Assembly (NCBI GenBank): GCA_017854585.1
Contig: JAFMHK010000020.1
Span: 1 to 63,552, forward strand
DNA: 63,552 nt
Source: Paracoccaceae bacterium
Lineage (GTDB): Bacteria > Pseudomonadota > Alphaproteobacteria > Rhodobacterales > Rhodobacteraceae
Direction: 5' to 3'
Positions 16,909 through 26,203 of the stretch are shown one piece after another; position 1 is the stretch's first letter; every line of letters begins with the position of its first letter. The notes beneath the pieces were generated by a model. It was not told where the DNA came from, made no database searches, and saw only the letters and a program-made list of their open reading frames with translations. Position numbers and translations under genes: made by a program.

Positions 16909-17898
16909 TCAGGCGATTGCGGGAGCCTGCGTTACCCCACCCAACGACTCGAGGAACCGGCCCCTAGTCGTGATCGGCCGCCATCGCTCCCGGCGCGTGA
17001 TCCTGATGGGCCGCCCCGCATCCCCAAGCACAACGGTAGGTGCGAAACCGGACAACAGGCTCATCGATTGGCGGGTCTAGCGGCCGTGGTCGGGTTTGTT
17101 GATCTGCGCGGACATCTCGTGGCCACGGAAATCGGCGCGAAAGGCGGCGATCTTGCCGGGGTCACCCGCGAAATCACGGCCGTTCGCAGAGTGTTTCGCG
17201 AACGGCATTCAGGCGGCACGGCGGATACGGATGTGGGTCGCACCGATGGTAGGCGGGCTGATATTGATTGAATGCAACCGTCGTGGAATCCGCCGCTGGC
17301 CTCACCCACTGGGTTTCCTTTCTTGAAGGATTGGTCGTCCGCTCGGGACCGCTGGAATAATGCAGGTACGCCACGCCACAGATGGGTGTCAGAAATCAGG
17401 CGAGTTTCACAACTTATGCCATCTGCCAACACACGGGCACCAAATATCCCAAACCCGCCCGAGAGCGATATGCCCTCCAGCATGAATCCATTAATTTGGT
17501 GGCACGGGGTGCGCATGCCAATGATCTCACCGACCGCACTGCCCGCCATTTGCTGACACCCGCCGCACGGCAGACCAAGCACGCCGCCGCTCAAACAGCC
17601 CAGACGCGAGGGCCGCAAGAAATGTTTGCGCCTTGCGCGAATATTTTTGCCCTATTGACGAAGATTTTTTTGTTATGCGTTTGGACGCGGGCGTTGTCAG
17701 CTTTCAATGTGCCGTATGAAACTATAGTGACAAGGCCTAGGCTAGGGGGGCACTATGGTATCTGGAAGGGCTACTGACGATTAGCGGTTGTCGTCCAAAA
17801 CCCATAACAGGTGCAGGCCAGAACGTATGGCCGCATCGCGAGCGCTATATCACAGCCGCGGGAAGCAACCGGCGGCATACACCAAAGGGAGTAGAAAT
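16909..17898. other. Long intergenic region; no gene supported
   Basis: About 990 bp. A 185-codon minus-strand frame (17061-17618) and a 131-codon plus-strand frame (17382-17777) overlap each other and show no recognisable domain or clear Shine-Dalgarno. The last 260 bp turn AT-rich (runs such as GATTTTTTTG near 17663), as expected for the promoter of the following ABC operon; TATAGT near 17721 is a possible -10. A decayed gene cannot be excluded. Confidence 0.4.
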
Positions 17899-19482
17899 AT
17901 GAATGCATCCGACAAGCCGGGCCAAGGTTTTGTCCCGCTCACCAGACGCGGCGTGCTGCAGGGGGCGGCGGCCGTTGGCACAGCCGGACTAATCCTGCCT
18001 TACGCCTCCAAGCCGGCCCGCGCGCAGACGCGCGGCGGCACGTTTCGTATCGGCATCGGCCACGGCTCGACCACCGACAGCCTTGACCCCGGCCTTTGGG
18101 AGAACCTCTACGTCCAGACCTTCGCAGCGGCCCGCCACAACTACCTGATAGAGGTTGCACCGGACGGGCAGCTGGCCCCCGAGATCGCTGAGAGCTGGGA
18201 CAGTGCCGACGGCCAGACATGGGTCTTCACGATTCGCTCAGGCGTGACCTTCCATTCGGGCAAGGACGTGACAGCCGACGACGTGGTGGCCTCGATCAAC
18301 CATCACCGGGGCGACGATTCCACCTCCGTGGTTAAACCGCTGCTGGCGGCGATCACCGACGTGCGCGCCGACGGAAACACCGTCGTCGTCACGCTGGAAG
18401 CGCCGAACGCTGACCTTCCTTACCTGATGACCGACTACCACGTGCCGATCATGCCGGCAGTTGACGGTCGTATTGACCCCATGTCGACAGACGGCTGCGG
18501 CGGCTACGTTGTGGAAAGCTACGAGCATGGGGTGCAGTCAAGCCTGACCCGCAACCCGAACTACTGGAAATCCGACCGCGCCTTCTTTGATCGGATTGAA
18601 CTGCTGTCCGTCCTCGACCCGGCGGCGCGTCTGAACGCGCTGATCACTGGAGAGGTCCATCTGATCGATCAGGTCGACCCCGCCACCATCGGAATGCTTG
18701 AAGGCCGCGGTGTCGCACGGATCCTGTCGATACCGGGCAATGCGCATTACGGCTTCCCGATGGATGCCCGTGCCACACCGTTCAGCGACAACAATGTGCG
18801 CCTGGCGCTGAAATACGCGATCGACCGCGAAGCCATGGTCGACGTGATCCTCGGTGGCCACGGTGCGGTCTCCAACGACAACCCGATCGGGCCTGCGAAC
18901 CGCTACTTCAACGCCGAGATGGAGATGAAGACCTACGACCCCGACCGCGCGCGCTTCCACCTGCGCGAGGCCGGGCTCGAGAGCCTCGATGTCACCATCG
19001 CGGTGGCCGACGCGGCCTTCTCGGGCGCGGTCGACGCGGGCGCGATGTTCTCGGAGACCGCACGCGCGGCGGGCATCAACCTTGACGTCAACCGCGTGCC
19101 GAACGACGGCTACTGGTCGAACGTCTGGCTCAACCCCAACGGCGACACGCCCTTCTGCGCCACCTACTGGGGCGGCCGCGCGGTCGAGGACCACATGTTC
19201 ACCACGGCCTATGCCGCCGGTGCGGACTGGAACGAGGGCCACTGGAGCAACGACCGCTTCAACGAGCTTCTCGTCGCCGCCCGTTCGGAGGTGAACGAGG
19301 AGCTGCGCCGCGAGATGTACATGGATATGCAGCAGATCGTGTCCTTCGAGGGCTCGACCATCATCCCGATGTACAACAACTACGTCATGGCCGTGTCGAG
19401 TGAGATCGCCACGCCGGATCGGATCTCGGCAAACTGGAACTTTGACGGGTTCCGCTGCGTCGAGCGCTGGTGGATGGCCTGA
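17899..19482 (+). CDS. ABC transporter substrate-binding protein, family 5 (oligopeptide/opine type)
   Basis: The 527-residue protein has a twin-arginine signal (TRRGVLQGAAA at residues 15-25, cleavage near ARAQ) followed by an SBP_bac_5 domain. Typical parts include SLDPGLWENLY, PEIAESW, the TFHSGKDVTADDVV motif and ALKYAIDRE. It binds the substrate in the periplasm for the permeases that follow. The ATG at 17899 is chosen because AAAGGGAG lies 7 nt upstream. Lying next to the carnitine operon it may bind a quaternary ammonium compound or a conjugate of one; this is inference, and peptides are an alternative. Confidence 0.85.
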   Translation: MNASDKPGQGFVPLTRRGVLQGAAAVGTAGLILPYASKPARAQTRGGTFRIGIGHGSTTDSLDPGLWENLYVQTFAAARHNYLIEVAPDGQLAPEIAESWDSADGQTWVFTIRSGVTFHSGKDVTADDVVASINHHRGDDSTSVVKPLLAAITDVRADGNTVVVTLEAPNADLPYLMTDYHVPIMPAVDGRIDPMSTDGCGGYVVESYEHGVQSSLTRNPNYWKSDRAFFDRIELLSVLDPAARLNALITGEVHLIDQVDPATIGMLEGRGVARILSIPGNAHYGFPMDARATPFSDNNVRLALKYAIDREAMVDVILGGHGAVSNDNPIGPANRYFNAEMEMKTYDPDRARFHLREAGLESLDVTIAVADAAFSGAVDAGAMFSETARAAGINLDVNRVPNDGYWSNVWLNPNGDTPFCATYWGGRAVEDHMFTTAYAAGADWNEGHWSNDRFNELLVAARSEVNEELRREMYMDMQQIVSFEGSTIIPMYNNYVMAVSSEIATPDRISANWNFDGFRCVERWWMA

Positions 19483-19489
19483 TCCCACA

Positions 19490-19518
19490 CTCCCCGGCGC
19501 GTCATGCGCGCCGGGGAG
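19490..19518 (+). repeat. Strong intercistronic stem-loop after the binding-protein gene
   Basis: CTCCCCGGCGCG and CGCGCCGGGGAG pair perfectly over 12 bp around the loop TCATG, starting 8 nt after the stop codon. No long T-run follows (ACCCCTTT). Such hairpins typically stabilise the upstream binding-protein mRNA and reduce read-through to permease genes. Confidence 0.75.
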
Positions 19519-19549
19519 ACCCCTTTCAGGCCATGCGGAGGACAGGACC

Positions 19550-20503
19550 TTGTCAAATGTGATCCGGATGATACTCGTGCGAATCTCGCTCGGGATCGGA
19601 CTTCTATTTATTGTTTCGCTGGTGATTTTCTCGGCGACCGAACTTTTGCCGGGTGATCTGGCAACACAGCTTCTTGGCCAATCCGCCACGCCAGAAACGG
19701 TTGCCGCGCTGCGTGCGCAACTAGGCCTGAATGACCCAGCGCCACTGCGCTACTGGAACTGGCTGACCGGTGCCCTGACGGGCGATTTCGGGATCGCGCT
19801 ATCCAATGGTCGCCCGATTTCCGATCTGATCGGCACGCGGTTGGGAAATACCGTGTTTCTCGCGCTTTATGCCGCCGCGCTGTCGGTGCCGATTTCTTTG
19901 GTGCTGGGCATTCTCGCGGCGCTCTGGCGCAATTCGTTCTTTGACCGCATCGCCAATGCGGGGGCCCTGACGGCCATTTCCTTTCCCGAGTTCTTCGTGG
20001 CCTACATCTTGGTGCTGTGGCTGGCGCAGACGGGGATCTTTCCGTCGATGGTGCGCATCAACCCCACCACGGATTTCGGCGACCGGCTTTACATGACCTT
20101 CCTGCCTGCCCTGACGCTAACGCTTGTCGTGACCGCCCACATGATGCGGATGACCCGCGCCGCGATCATTAACCTGATGGCCAGCCCCTATATCGAGATG
20201 GCGCGGCTGAAAGGTCTGTCGCCGCTGAGGATCGTGCTGCGCCACGCGTTGCCGAACGCGCTGGCCCCCATCATCAATGTCATCGCGTTGAACCTCGCCT
20301 ATCTTATCACCGGCGTTGTCGTGGTGGAGGTCGTGTTCGTCTATCCCGGCCTCGGGCAATTGATGGTCGATGCAGTGTCGAACCGCGACATCGCAGTGGT
20401 GCAGGCTGTCGCCCTGATCTTTGCGGCGGCCTATGTCGCGCTAAACCTCATCGCGGATGTGCTCTCGACGATCACGAACCCGCGGTTGATGCATCGGAGG
20501 TAG
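19550..20503 (+). CDS. ABC transporter permease (DppB/OppB type)
   Basis: The 317-residue permease begins at a TTG start preceded by GGAGGACAGGACC. The family's N-terminal helix (LVRISLGIGLLFIVSLVIF) and the FSATELLPGDLA segment follow, then the binding-protein-dependent permease domain with the EAA loop EMARLKGLSPLRIVLRHALPNA. An ATG six codons later is the alternative start. It forms the channel with the next gene product and is separated from the binding-protein gene by a 12-bp stem-loop. Confidence 0.87.
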   Translation: MSNVIRMILVRISLGIGLLFIVSLVIFSATELLPGDLATQLLGQSATPETVAALRAQLGLNDPAPLRYWNWLTGALTGDFGIALSNGRPISDLIGTRLGNTVFLALYAAALSVPISLVLGILAALWRNSFFDRIANAGALTAISFPEFFVAYILVLWLAQTGIFPSMVRINPTTDFGDRLYMTFLPALTLTLVVTAHMMRMTRAAIINLMASPYIEMARLKGLSPLRIVLRHALPNALAPIINVIALNLAYLITGVVVVEVVFVYPGLGQLMVDAVSNRDIAVVQAVALIFAAAYVALNLIADVLSTITNPRLMHRR

Positions 20504-20507
20504 GATC

Positions 20508-21422
20508 ATGGAATTCGCCGCCTCGGTAATCTTCGGACTGACCGCGCTTTTCGCCATAGCATGGGTGCTGCGCGCCTCAGCGCGCAGCTCGCTTTCGGGC
20601 AATGCCCGCAGCCTTGCAAATGACATTCCCCTGACCGCAGCCTTCGGCCTGCTCGTTATCGCAATCTATGCGATCGTCGCCATCAGCGCCCCTGCTATCG
20701 CTCCATTTCCCGAACGTGAGATCGTCGGCGGCCAGTTCCAGGCATGGTCTGGCGCACATCCGCTAGGCACCGACCGGATCGGCCGCGATATGCTTTCGCG
20801 GCTGATCTATGGCGCACGCAACACCGTTGGTATTGCCTTTGCCACGACGACGCTGGCCTTTGTCGTGGGGGCGATCCTCGGCATATGGGCGGCGCTAACG
20901 GGGGGGTGGCTGGATCAGGTGCTGTCACGGTTTGTTGATGCGTTGATGGCGATCCCGGCGCTGATCTTTTCGCTTCTGCTGCTCACGATTTTCGGCACAT
21001 CGGTGCTGTCTCTGATCCTGGTTATCGCGGCTGTCGATGCCACCCGTGTCTTCCGTCTCGCACGCGCAGTGGCGCAAGGCGTCGTGGTGATGGACTACAT
21101 CGAAGCTGCCAAGCTGCGCGGCGAAGGGGCGTGGTTCCTGATCCGCCGCGAGATATTGCCCAATTCCATGGCGCCGCTGGTTGCCGAATTCGGGCTGCGG
21201 TTCTGCTTTGTGTTCCTCGCGATCTCATCGCTCAGCTTTCTCGGCCTTGGGATCAAGCCGCCGACGGCGGATTGGGGGTCGATGGTGCGCGACAATGCAA
21301 CGCTGATTACCTTCGGCGACGTGACGCCACTGTTGCCGGCGGGCTGCATTGCTCTTCTGACGGTGGCGGTGAATTTCGTGGTCGACTGGCAGTTGCACCG
21401 CGCTTCGGGCCTGAAAGGATGA
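20508..21422 (+). CDS. ABC transporter permease (DppC/OppC type)
   Basis: The 304-residue permease carries the DppC-family features: an N-terminal helix, the HPLGTDRIGRDMLSRLIYGARNT motif (about residues 84-106) and the EAA loop EAAKLRGEGAWFLIRREILPNS. It starts 4 nt after the previous gene and its TGA overlaps an ATG of the ATPase frame. An unusual feature is a long N-terminal segment of about 40 residues with an additional hydrophobic helix before the usual first one. Confidence 0.87.
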   Translation: MEFAASVIFGLTALFAIAWVLRASARSSLSGNARSLANDIPLTAAFGLLVIAIYAIVAISAPAIAPFPEREIVGGQFQAWSGAHPLGTDRIGRDMLSRLIYGARNTVGIAFATTTLAFVVGAILGIWAALTGGWLDQVLSRFVDALMAIPALIFSLLLLTIFGTSVLSLILVIAAVDATRVFRLARAVAQGVVVMDYIEAAKLRGEGAWFLIRREILPNSMAPLVAEFGLRFCFVFLAISSLSFLGLGIKPPTADWGSMVRDNATLITFGDVTPLLPAGCIALLTVAVNFVVDWQLHRASGLKG

Positions 21423-21427
21423 GTGTC

Positions 21428-23059
21428 ATGACGCGCGACGTGTTGCTGAAGATCGAAGGCCTCAGAATCGAGGGGCGTTCGGGTGATACATGGACCGAGA
21501 TCGTCAAGGGCATCGACCTGACGCTGCACAAGGGCGAGGTGCTGGGGCTGATCGGCGAATCCGGCGCGGGCAAATCCACCGTGGGACTTGCCGCCATGGG
21601 CTTTGCCCGCGATGGCTGCCGCATCACCGGTGGCACGATCGATTTCGACGGCTTGGACCTGCGTCGTTCCTCCGAAGGGGCGCTGCGCGACCTGCGGGGC
21701 GCACGCATCGCGTATGTTGCGCAATCAGCGGCGGCCAGCTTCAACCCAGCCCACAAACTGATCGACCAATACTGCGAGGCACCCGTGACGCACGGCGTCA
21801 TGCCACGTGAAGAGGCCGAAAAGGATGCGATCGACCTGTATCGGAGGATGCAGTTACCGGACCCCGACGGGATCGGTTTTCGCTACCCCCATCAGGTGTC
21901 GGGCGGTCAACTTCAACGTGCGATGACAGCCATGGCGATGTCGTGTCGGCCCGACCTCATCATCTTCGACGAACCGACCACTGCGCTGGACGTGACGACC
22001 CAGATCGAGGTTCTGGCCGCGATCCGCGATATCGTGCGCCAGTTCGACACGGCTGCGATCTATATCACCCACGACTTGGCAGTGGTGGCGCAGGCCGCCG
22101 ACCGCATCAAGGTACTGCTGCGCGGCGAAGAGGTGGAGGAGGCCGAAACCCGCGCGATGCTGGACGCCCCGCGCGAGGCATACACAAAAAGCCTTTGGGC
22201 CGTGCGGACGTTTGCCCGCCCCGAACAGCCCGCAGCGACCGGCAAGCCGATCCTGTCGGTAAGTAACGTTACCGCCGCCTATGGCACCGTCAATGTGCTG
22301 GAAGATGTCAGTTTCGACATCCATGCCGGTCGCACCGTCGCCGTGGTCGGCGAAAGCGGATCCGGGAAATCGACTGCCGCGCGCGTCATCACCGGCCTGT
22401 TGCCTCCGAAAAAGGGCCAGGTGCTGTTTCAGGGCGAAAGCCTGCCCCCGGCGCTGAAGGGGCGCACACGCGACCAACTCAGGCAGGTCCAGATGATCTA
22501 CCAGATGGCCGATACGGCGCTGAACCCCAAGCTGCGCCTGCGCGAGTTGATCGGGCGGCCCGCCCAGATGTATCTGGGCCTGCGGGGCAAGGCGCTGGAG
22601 ACCCGCGTGCGCGATCTGCTCGACCTGATCGAACTTGACCCCGACACCTATATCGACCGCCTGCCGGGCGAATTGTCGGGCGGGCAGAAGCAGCGCATCG
22701 GCATCGCTCGTGCGCTTGCCGCCGAGCCAAAGCTGATCATCTGTGATGAGGTCACCAGCGCGCTTGACCAGATCGTACAGGAAGGCATTCTGAAGCTTCT
22801 GACCCGGCTACAGACGGAATTCGGGCTGGCCTACATGTTCATCACTCATGATCTGGCGACAGTGCGCGCCATCGCCGATGACGTTGTGGTGATGCAGCAA
22901 GGACGCGTGATCGAAAAGGGCACCAAGATCGAAATGTTCGCGCCCCCGCACGAACCCTATACCGAGTTACTGCTGTCTTCTGTCCCCGAGATGGACCCTG
23001 ATTGGCTGACGCGGCTCTTGGCAAGGCGCGCGGCGCCGATCACGCACGGGGCTGATTGA
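21428..23059 (+). CDS. Dipeptide-type ABC transporter ATP-binding protein, DppD-DppF fusion
   Basis: The 543-residue protein contains two complete ABC ATPase halves. The first has Walker A GESGAGKS (43-50) and signature VSGGQLQR; the second has GESGSGKS (about 310) and LSGGQKQRIGIA. It therefore supplies both ATPases of the importer. AAAGGA lies about 8 nt before the chosen ATG; an ATG at 21419 overlapping the permease stop would add three residues. Its 3' end overlaps the oppositely oriented carnitine dehydrogenase gene by 20 bp. Confidence 0.88.
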   Translation: MTRDVLLKIEGLRIEGRSGDTWTEIVKGIDLTLHKGEVLGLIGESGAGKSTVGLAAMGFARDGCRITGGTIDFDGLDLRRSSEGALRDLRGARIAYVAQSAAASFNPAHKLIDQYCEAPVTHGVMPREEAEKDAIDLYRRMQLPDPDGIGFRYPHQVSGGQLQRAMTAMAMSCRPDLIIFDEPTTALDVTTQIEVLAAIRDIVRQFDTAAIYITHDLAVVAQAADRIKVLLRGEEVEEAETRAMLDAPREAYTKSLWAVRTFARPEQPAATGKPILSVSNVTAAYGTVNVLEDVSFDIHAGRTVAVVGESGSGKSTAARVITGLLPPKKGQVLFQGESLPPALKGRTRDQLRQVQMIYQMADTALNPKLRLRELIGRPAQMYLGLRGKALETRVRDLLDLIELDPDTYIDRLPGELSGGQKQRIGIARALAAEPKLIICDEVTSALDQIVQEGILKLLTRLQTEFGLAYMFITHDLATVRAIADDVVVMQQGRVIEKGTKIEMFAPPHEPYTELLLSSVPEMDPDWLTRLLARRAAPITHGAD

Positions 23060-24470
23060 GAACCAGCCGATTGGGTTTGGGGTGATCGGCATGGGCAGCC
23101 ACGTAGGCCGCTGCGCGTTCGGCCACCACGCCTGTGGGCGCCACCACGCGCCGCGTCGTCAGATCGACATGCAGCATCAGCGTTTCGACTGTTGCTGCGG
23201 GTGTATCCCCGCCGGTCCAGAACTTGTTCAGCAGATGCAGCTTCCGCCCATCGCCGCCCAAGGCCTGCGTCGTCACGGTGATGCGCGCGCCGATATCGAT
23301 CTCGGCGAAATATCGGATGTGGTTCTCGGCGGTAAAATAGCTCAGGCCGCCCGCGATATAGGCGGCATCGGCGCCGATCATCTCCATGAACCGGTCCGAC
23401 GCGCGGGCCGAGACCTCCATGTAGGGGGCTTCATTCATGTGGCCGTTATAGTCAACATAGGTGGTGGGGACCTGCATCTCGACGGTCACCGGCAGGCCAT
23501 CGGGCCCGACTGCCATGCGCGGCAGCATCGCTTCATGGGCGGCGATCACGCCCCCTGCCCCACTGCCTGTGCGCTTGAGCGCGCGGATGATGCCGACCAG
23601 ATTGTCATCTCGCAGCCGTTCCAATTCCCGGATGGAGCGATGCCCCGATTGTGCATCCGACTGGCCCGCAATCATGTCGACCAACTCATCGTTGAACTCG
23701 GGCACATCCATCAGCTTGGTCCAAGGCCACGTGAGGCACGGGCCGAATTGCGCAAGGAAATGGCGCATCCCCGCCTCACCGCCCGCGATGCGATAGGTCT
23801 CGAACAGGCCCATCTGTGCCCATCTCAGGCCAAAGCCCATACGGATCGCCTCGTCGATCTCTTCCGTTGTGGCAATACCGTCCTTGACCAGCCACAGCGC
23901 CTCGCGCCAGACGGCCTCCAGGAAACGGTCGGCGATATGGGCGTCGATCTCCTTGCGAACGGTCAGGGGATACATACCCATGGCGCTCAGGATTTCTGCG
24001 GCGCGCGCAGTCAGGGCCGGATCGCCCACAAGCTCCACCAGAGGCAGCAGATAAACCGGGTTGAACGGGTGTGCGACAATGGCGGTCGCCCCTTTCGCAT
24101 TCAATTCAGATGCCTTGAAGCCCGATGTTGAACTGCCGATCACGGCGTCCTTGTCGGCCGCCGCCATGATCTGGGCAAAAACCTTGTGCTTTATTTCCAG
24201 CTGTTCGGGGACGCTTTCCTGCACCCAGTGCGCCCCGATGACTGCCTGTGCCAGATCAATGTGATAACTCAGCTGCCCCTCGGCAGGCAGCGCACGTTCG
24301 TAAAGGCCCGGAAGGGATCGCCGGGCATTTGCCAGCACCTCTGAGATTTTCCGCTCCGCCTCTGGGTCGGGGTCGAAGACCGCCACATCCCAGCCATTGA
24401 GCAAGAACCGCGCGGCCCAGCCGCCGCCGATCACACCACCCCCGATGATTGCCGCCTTGCGTCCCATCAT
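23040..24470 (-). CDS. lcdH: L-carnitine 3-dehydrogenase fused to betainyl-CoA thioesterase
   Basis: The 476-residue protein has a 3-hydroxyacyl-CoA-dehydrogenase-like NAD domain (IIGGGVIGGGWAARFLLNGWD at 8-28; GSSTSGFKASEL and AHPFNPVYLLPLVE in the middle) and a C-terminal hotdog domain from about residue 335 with TYVDYNGHMNEAPYME. This is the known architecture in which carnitine is oxidised to 3-dehydrocarnitine and betainyl-CoA is hydrolysed to glycine betaine. Both activities flank the BKACE step encoded upstream. The ATG overlaps the SDR stop by 4 bp; it is last in its operon. Confidence 0.92.
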   Translation of the reverse strand: MMGRKAAIIGGGVIGGGWAARFLLNGWDVAVFDPDPEAERKISEVLANARRSLPGLYERALPAEGQLSYHIDLAQAVIGAHWVQESVPEQLEIKHKVFAQIMAAADKDAVIGSSTSGFKASELNAKGATAIVAHPFNPVYLLPLVELVGDPALTARAAEILSAMGMYPLTVRKEIDAHIADRFLEAVWREALWLVKDGIATTEEIDEAIRMGFGLRWAQMGLFETYRIAGGEAGMRHFLAQFGPCLTWPWTKLMDVPEFNDELVDMIAGQSDAQSGHRSIRELERLRDDNLVGIIRALKRTGSGAGGVIAAHEAMLPRMAVGPDGLPVTVEMQVPTTYVDYNGHMNEAPYMEVSARASDRFMEMIGADAAYIAGGLSYFTAENHIRYFAEIDIGARITVTTQALGGDGRKLHLLNKFWTGGDTPAATVETLMLHVDLTTRRVVAPTGVVAERAAAYVAAHADHPKPNRLVLNQPRA

Positions 24471-25219
24471 GTTGTCCTTTCGGTATGTCCATCCACAGCC
24501 AGCGCCTGCCCGCTGATCGCCGCCGCACCCGGCGAGGCGAGAAACAGCGCCATCGCCGCGACCTCTTCTGCAGTCACGAAGCGGCGCAGGGCCACCCCCT
24601 CGACAAAGCTTTCGCGCACGACATCCTCGGAGACGCCACGCGCCTCTGCCTCCATCGCGACGACGCGGTCCATGCGCGGCCCTTCAACCGCGCCGGGACA
24701 GATCGCGTTGACCCGCACGCCGGATGGCCCAAGCTCCGAGGCCAGCGCCTTGGTCAGCCCCACGATGCCCCATTTCGCCGCAACATAGGGCGTGCGCCAC
24801 GGGAACCCGAACAGCCCCGAGACAGAGCTGGTAAGCACGATCAGCCCCGCGCCTTGCGCTTTCATCACTCGCGCCGCCCAGCGACAGGTCAGAAACGCGC
24901 CATCCAGATTGACGGACAGGCAGCGCTGCCAATCTTCAAGGCTCAGATCCTCGATAGGCCCCGCAGGGCCACCGATCCCGGCATTGGACACGACAACATC
25001 GGCACCGCCCCAATCAGTCTCGATCCCGCTTAGAAAAGCGTGCATGGCGGTTTCATCGGTCACATCCGCAACCGCGGCACGGATCGTCGGCGGCACCTTT
25101 GCCACCGCGTCGGGATCCGCATCGCAGACCGCGACCCGGTCGCCCGCCGCAACGAAAGCCTCGGCCATGGCAAGACCTAGCCCACTGGCCCCTGCCGTGA
25201 TGACGACCCGTCGGCTCAT
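24467..25219 (-). CDS. Short-chain dehydrogenase/reductase in the carnitine operon
   Basis: The 250-residue SDR has the cofactor motif TAGASGLG (about residues 8-15), SNAGIGG, the catalytic Ser in TSSVSG and the YxxxK motif in TPYVAAKWG. It lies between the BKACE and carnitine dehydrogenase genes with 4-bp overlaps on both sides, so it is very likely part of the pathway. A D-carnitine dehydrogenase role is attractive, since that activity is known from SDR enzymes and would feed the same 3-dehydrocarnitine; this is inference. Confidence 0.88.
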   Translation of the reverse strand: MSRRVVITAGASGLGLAMAEAFVAAGDRVAVCDADPDAVAKVPPTIRAAVADVTDETAMHAFLSGIETDWGGADVVVSNAGIGGPAGPIEDLSLEDWQRCLSVNLDGAFLTCRWAARVMKAQGAGLIVLTSSVSGLFGFPWRTPYVAAKWGIVGLTKALASELGPSGVRVNAICPGAVEGPRMDRVVAMEAEARGVSEDVVRESFVEGVALRRFVTAEEVAAMALFLASPGAAAISGQALAVDGHTERTT

Positions 25220-26127
25220 CTCGGGGCCCGTTTCACCAGCCCGAGTCTTTCACGCACCTCGGCGGGTCCGATCACGCGCGCGCCCATGCGTTCCACCACG
25301 CCCACCGCGCGCTCCACAAGCTGCGCATTGGTGGCCAAAACACCCTTATCGAGCCAGATATTGTCCTCCAACCCGACCCGCACATGCCCCCCTGCCAGCA
25401 CCGAGGCGGCAGCATAAGGCATCTGGTCGCGGCCCAGCGAAAACGCGGAAAAGGTCCAATCTTCCGGAATATTGTTGACCATGGCCATGAAGGTGTTGAG
25501 GTCGTTTGGCGCGCCCCAAGGCACCCCCATGCACAGTTGCACCAGCGCCGGCGCGTCCAGAACCCCCTCTTTCACCAACTCCTTGGCGAACCAAAGATGG
25601 CCGGTGTCGAACGCCTCGATCTCGGGCTTCACCCCCAGATCCGTCATCATCCGCCCCATGGCCCGTAGCATGCCGGGCGTATTGGTCATGACATAGTCGG
25701 CCTCGGCGAAATTCATCGTGCCACAATCAAGCGTGCAAAGCTCCGGCAGGCACGCAGCGATGTGGGCCATCCGTTCCGCCGCGCCTGCCATGTCGGTTGC
25801 GGCCTCTCGCAGCGGCAAGGGCGCGTCGGGCGGACCAAACACAATATCGCCCCCCATCCCCGCGGTGAGGTTCAAAACCACGTCCACCTCAGCGTCGCGG
25901 ATCCGGTCGGTAACCTCGCGATAGAGATCGAGCCGCCGCGACGGCACGCCGGTCTCGGGATCGCGGACATGGCAATGGACGATGGCCGCACCTGCGCGCG
26001 CTGCCGCGATCGCACTGTCGGCGATCTCCTTGGGGCTGCGCGGCACATGGGAACTTCGGTCTTGGGTGGCACCCGATCCAGTTACGGCGCAAGTGATGAA
26101 GACCTCGCGGGTCATGCTCAGCGGCAT
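25216..26127 (-). CDS. 3-dehydrocarnitine cleavage enzyme (BKACE, DUF849)
   Basis: The 303-residue protein belongs to the beta-keto acid cleavage enzymes. These TIM-barrel zinc enzymes transfer the acyl part of a beta-keto acid to CoA from acetyl-CoA, releasing acetoacetate. Zinc ligands His51 and His53 (VHCHVRDPETG) and the conserved Glu254 (VGLEDNIW) are present. Next to carnitine dehydrogenase it should convert 3-dehydrocarnitine to betainyl-CoA. AAGGGA precedes the ATG. It overlaps the SDR by 4 bp and lies 76 bp after the CaiD-like gene. Confidence 0.92.
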   Translation of the reverse strand: MPLSMTREVFITCAVTGSGATQDRSSHVPRSPKEIADSAIAAARAGAAIVHCHVRDPETGVPSRRLDLYREVTDRIRDAEVDVVLNLTAGMGGDIVFGPPDAPLPLREAATDMAGAAERMAHIAACLPELCTLDCGTMNFAEADYVMTNTPGMLRAMGRMMTDLGVKPEIEAFDTGHLWFAKELVKEGVLDAPALVQLCMGVPWGAPNDLNTFMAMVNNIPEDWTFSAFSLGRDQMPYAAASVLAGGHVRVGLEDNIWLDKGVLATNAQLVERAVGVVERMGARVIGPAEVRERLGLVKRAPR

Positions 26128-26203
26128 CTCTAATTCCCTTCCCTTGTTGCGGCTTTTCGTCCGAACGATCTTATATCAATGGGGATGATCTTACGAAAAT
26201 CCA

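Noticed and set aside
17061..17618. 185-codon minus-strand frame
   Set aside because: No domain, no clear Shine-Dalgarno, Ser/Arg/Pro-rich second half; kept only as an unexplained gap.
18538..19689. 383-codon minus-strand frame
   Set aside because: Antisense to the ABC binding-protein gene; no recognisable domain.
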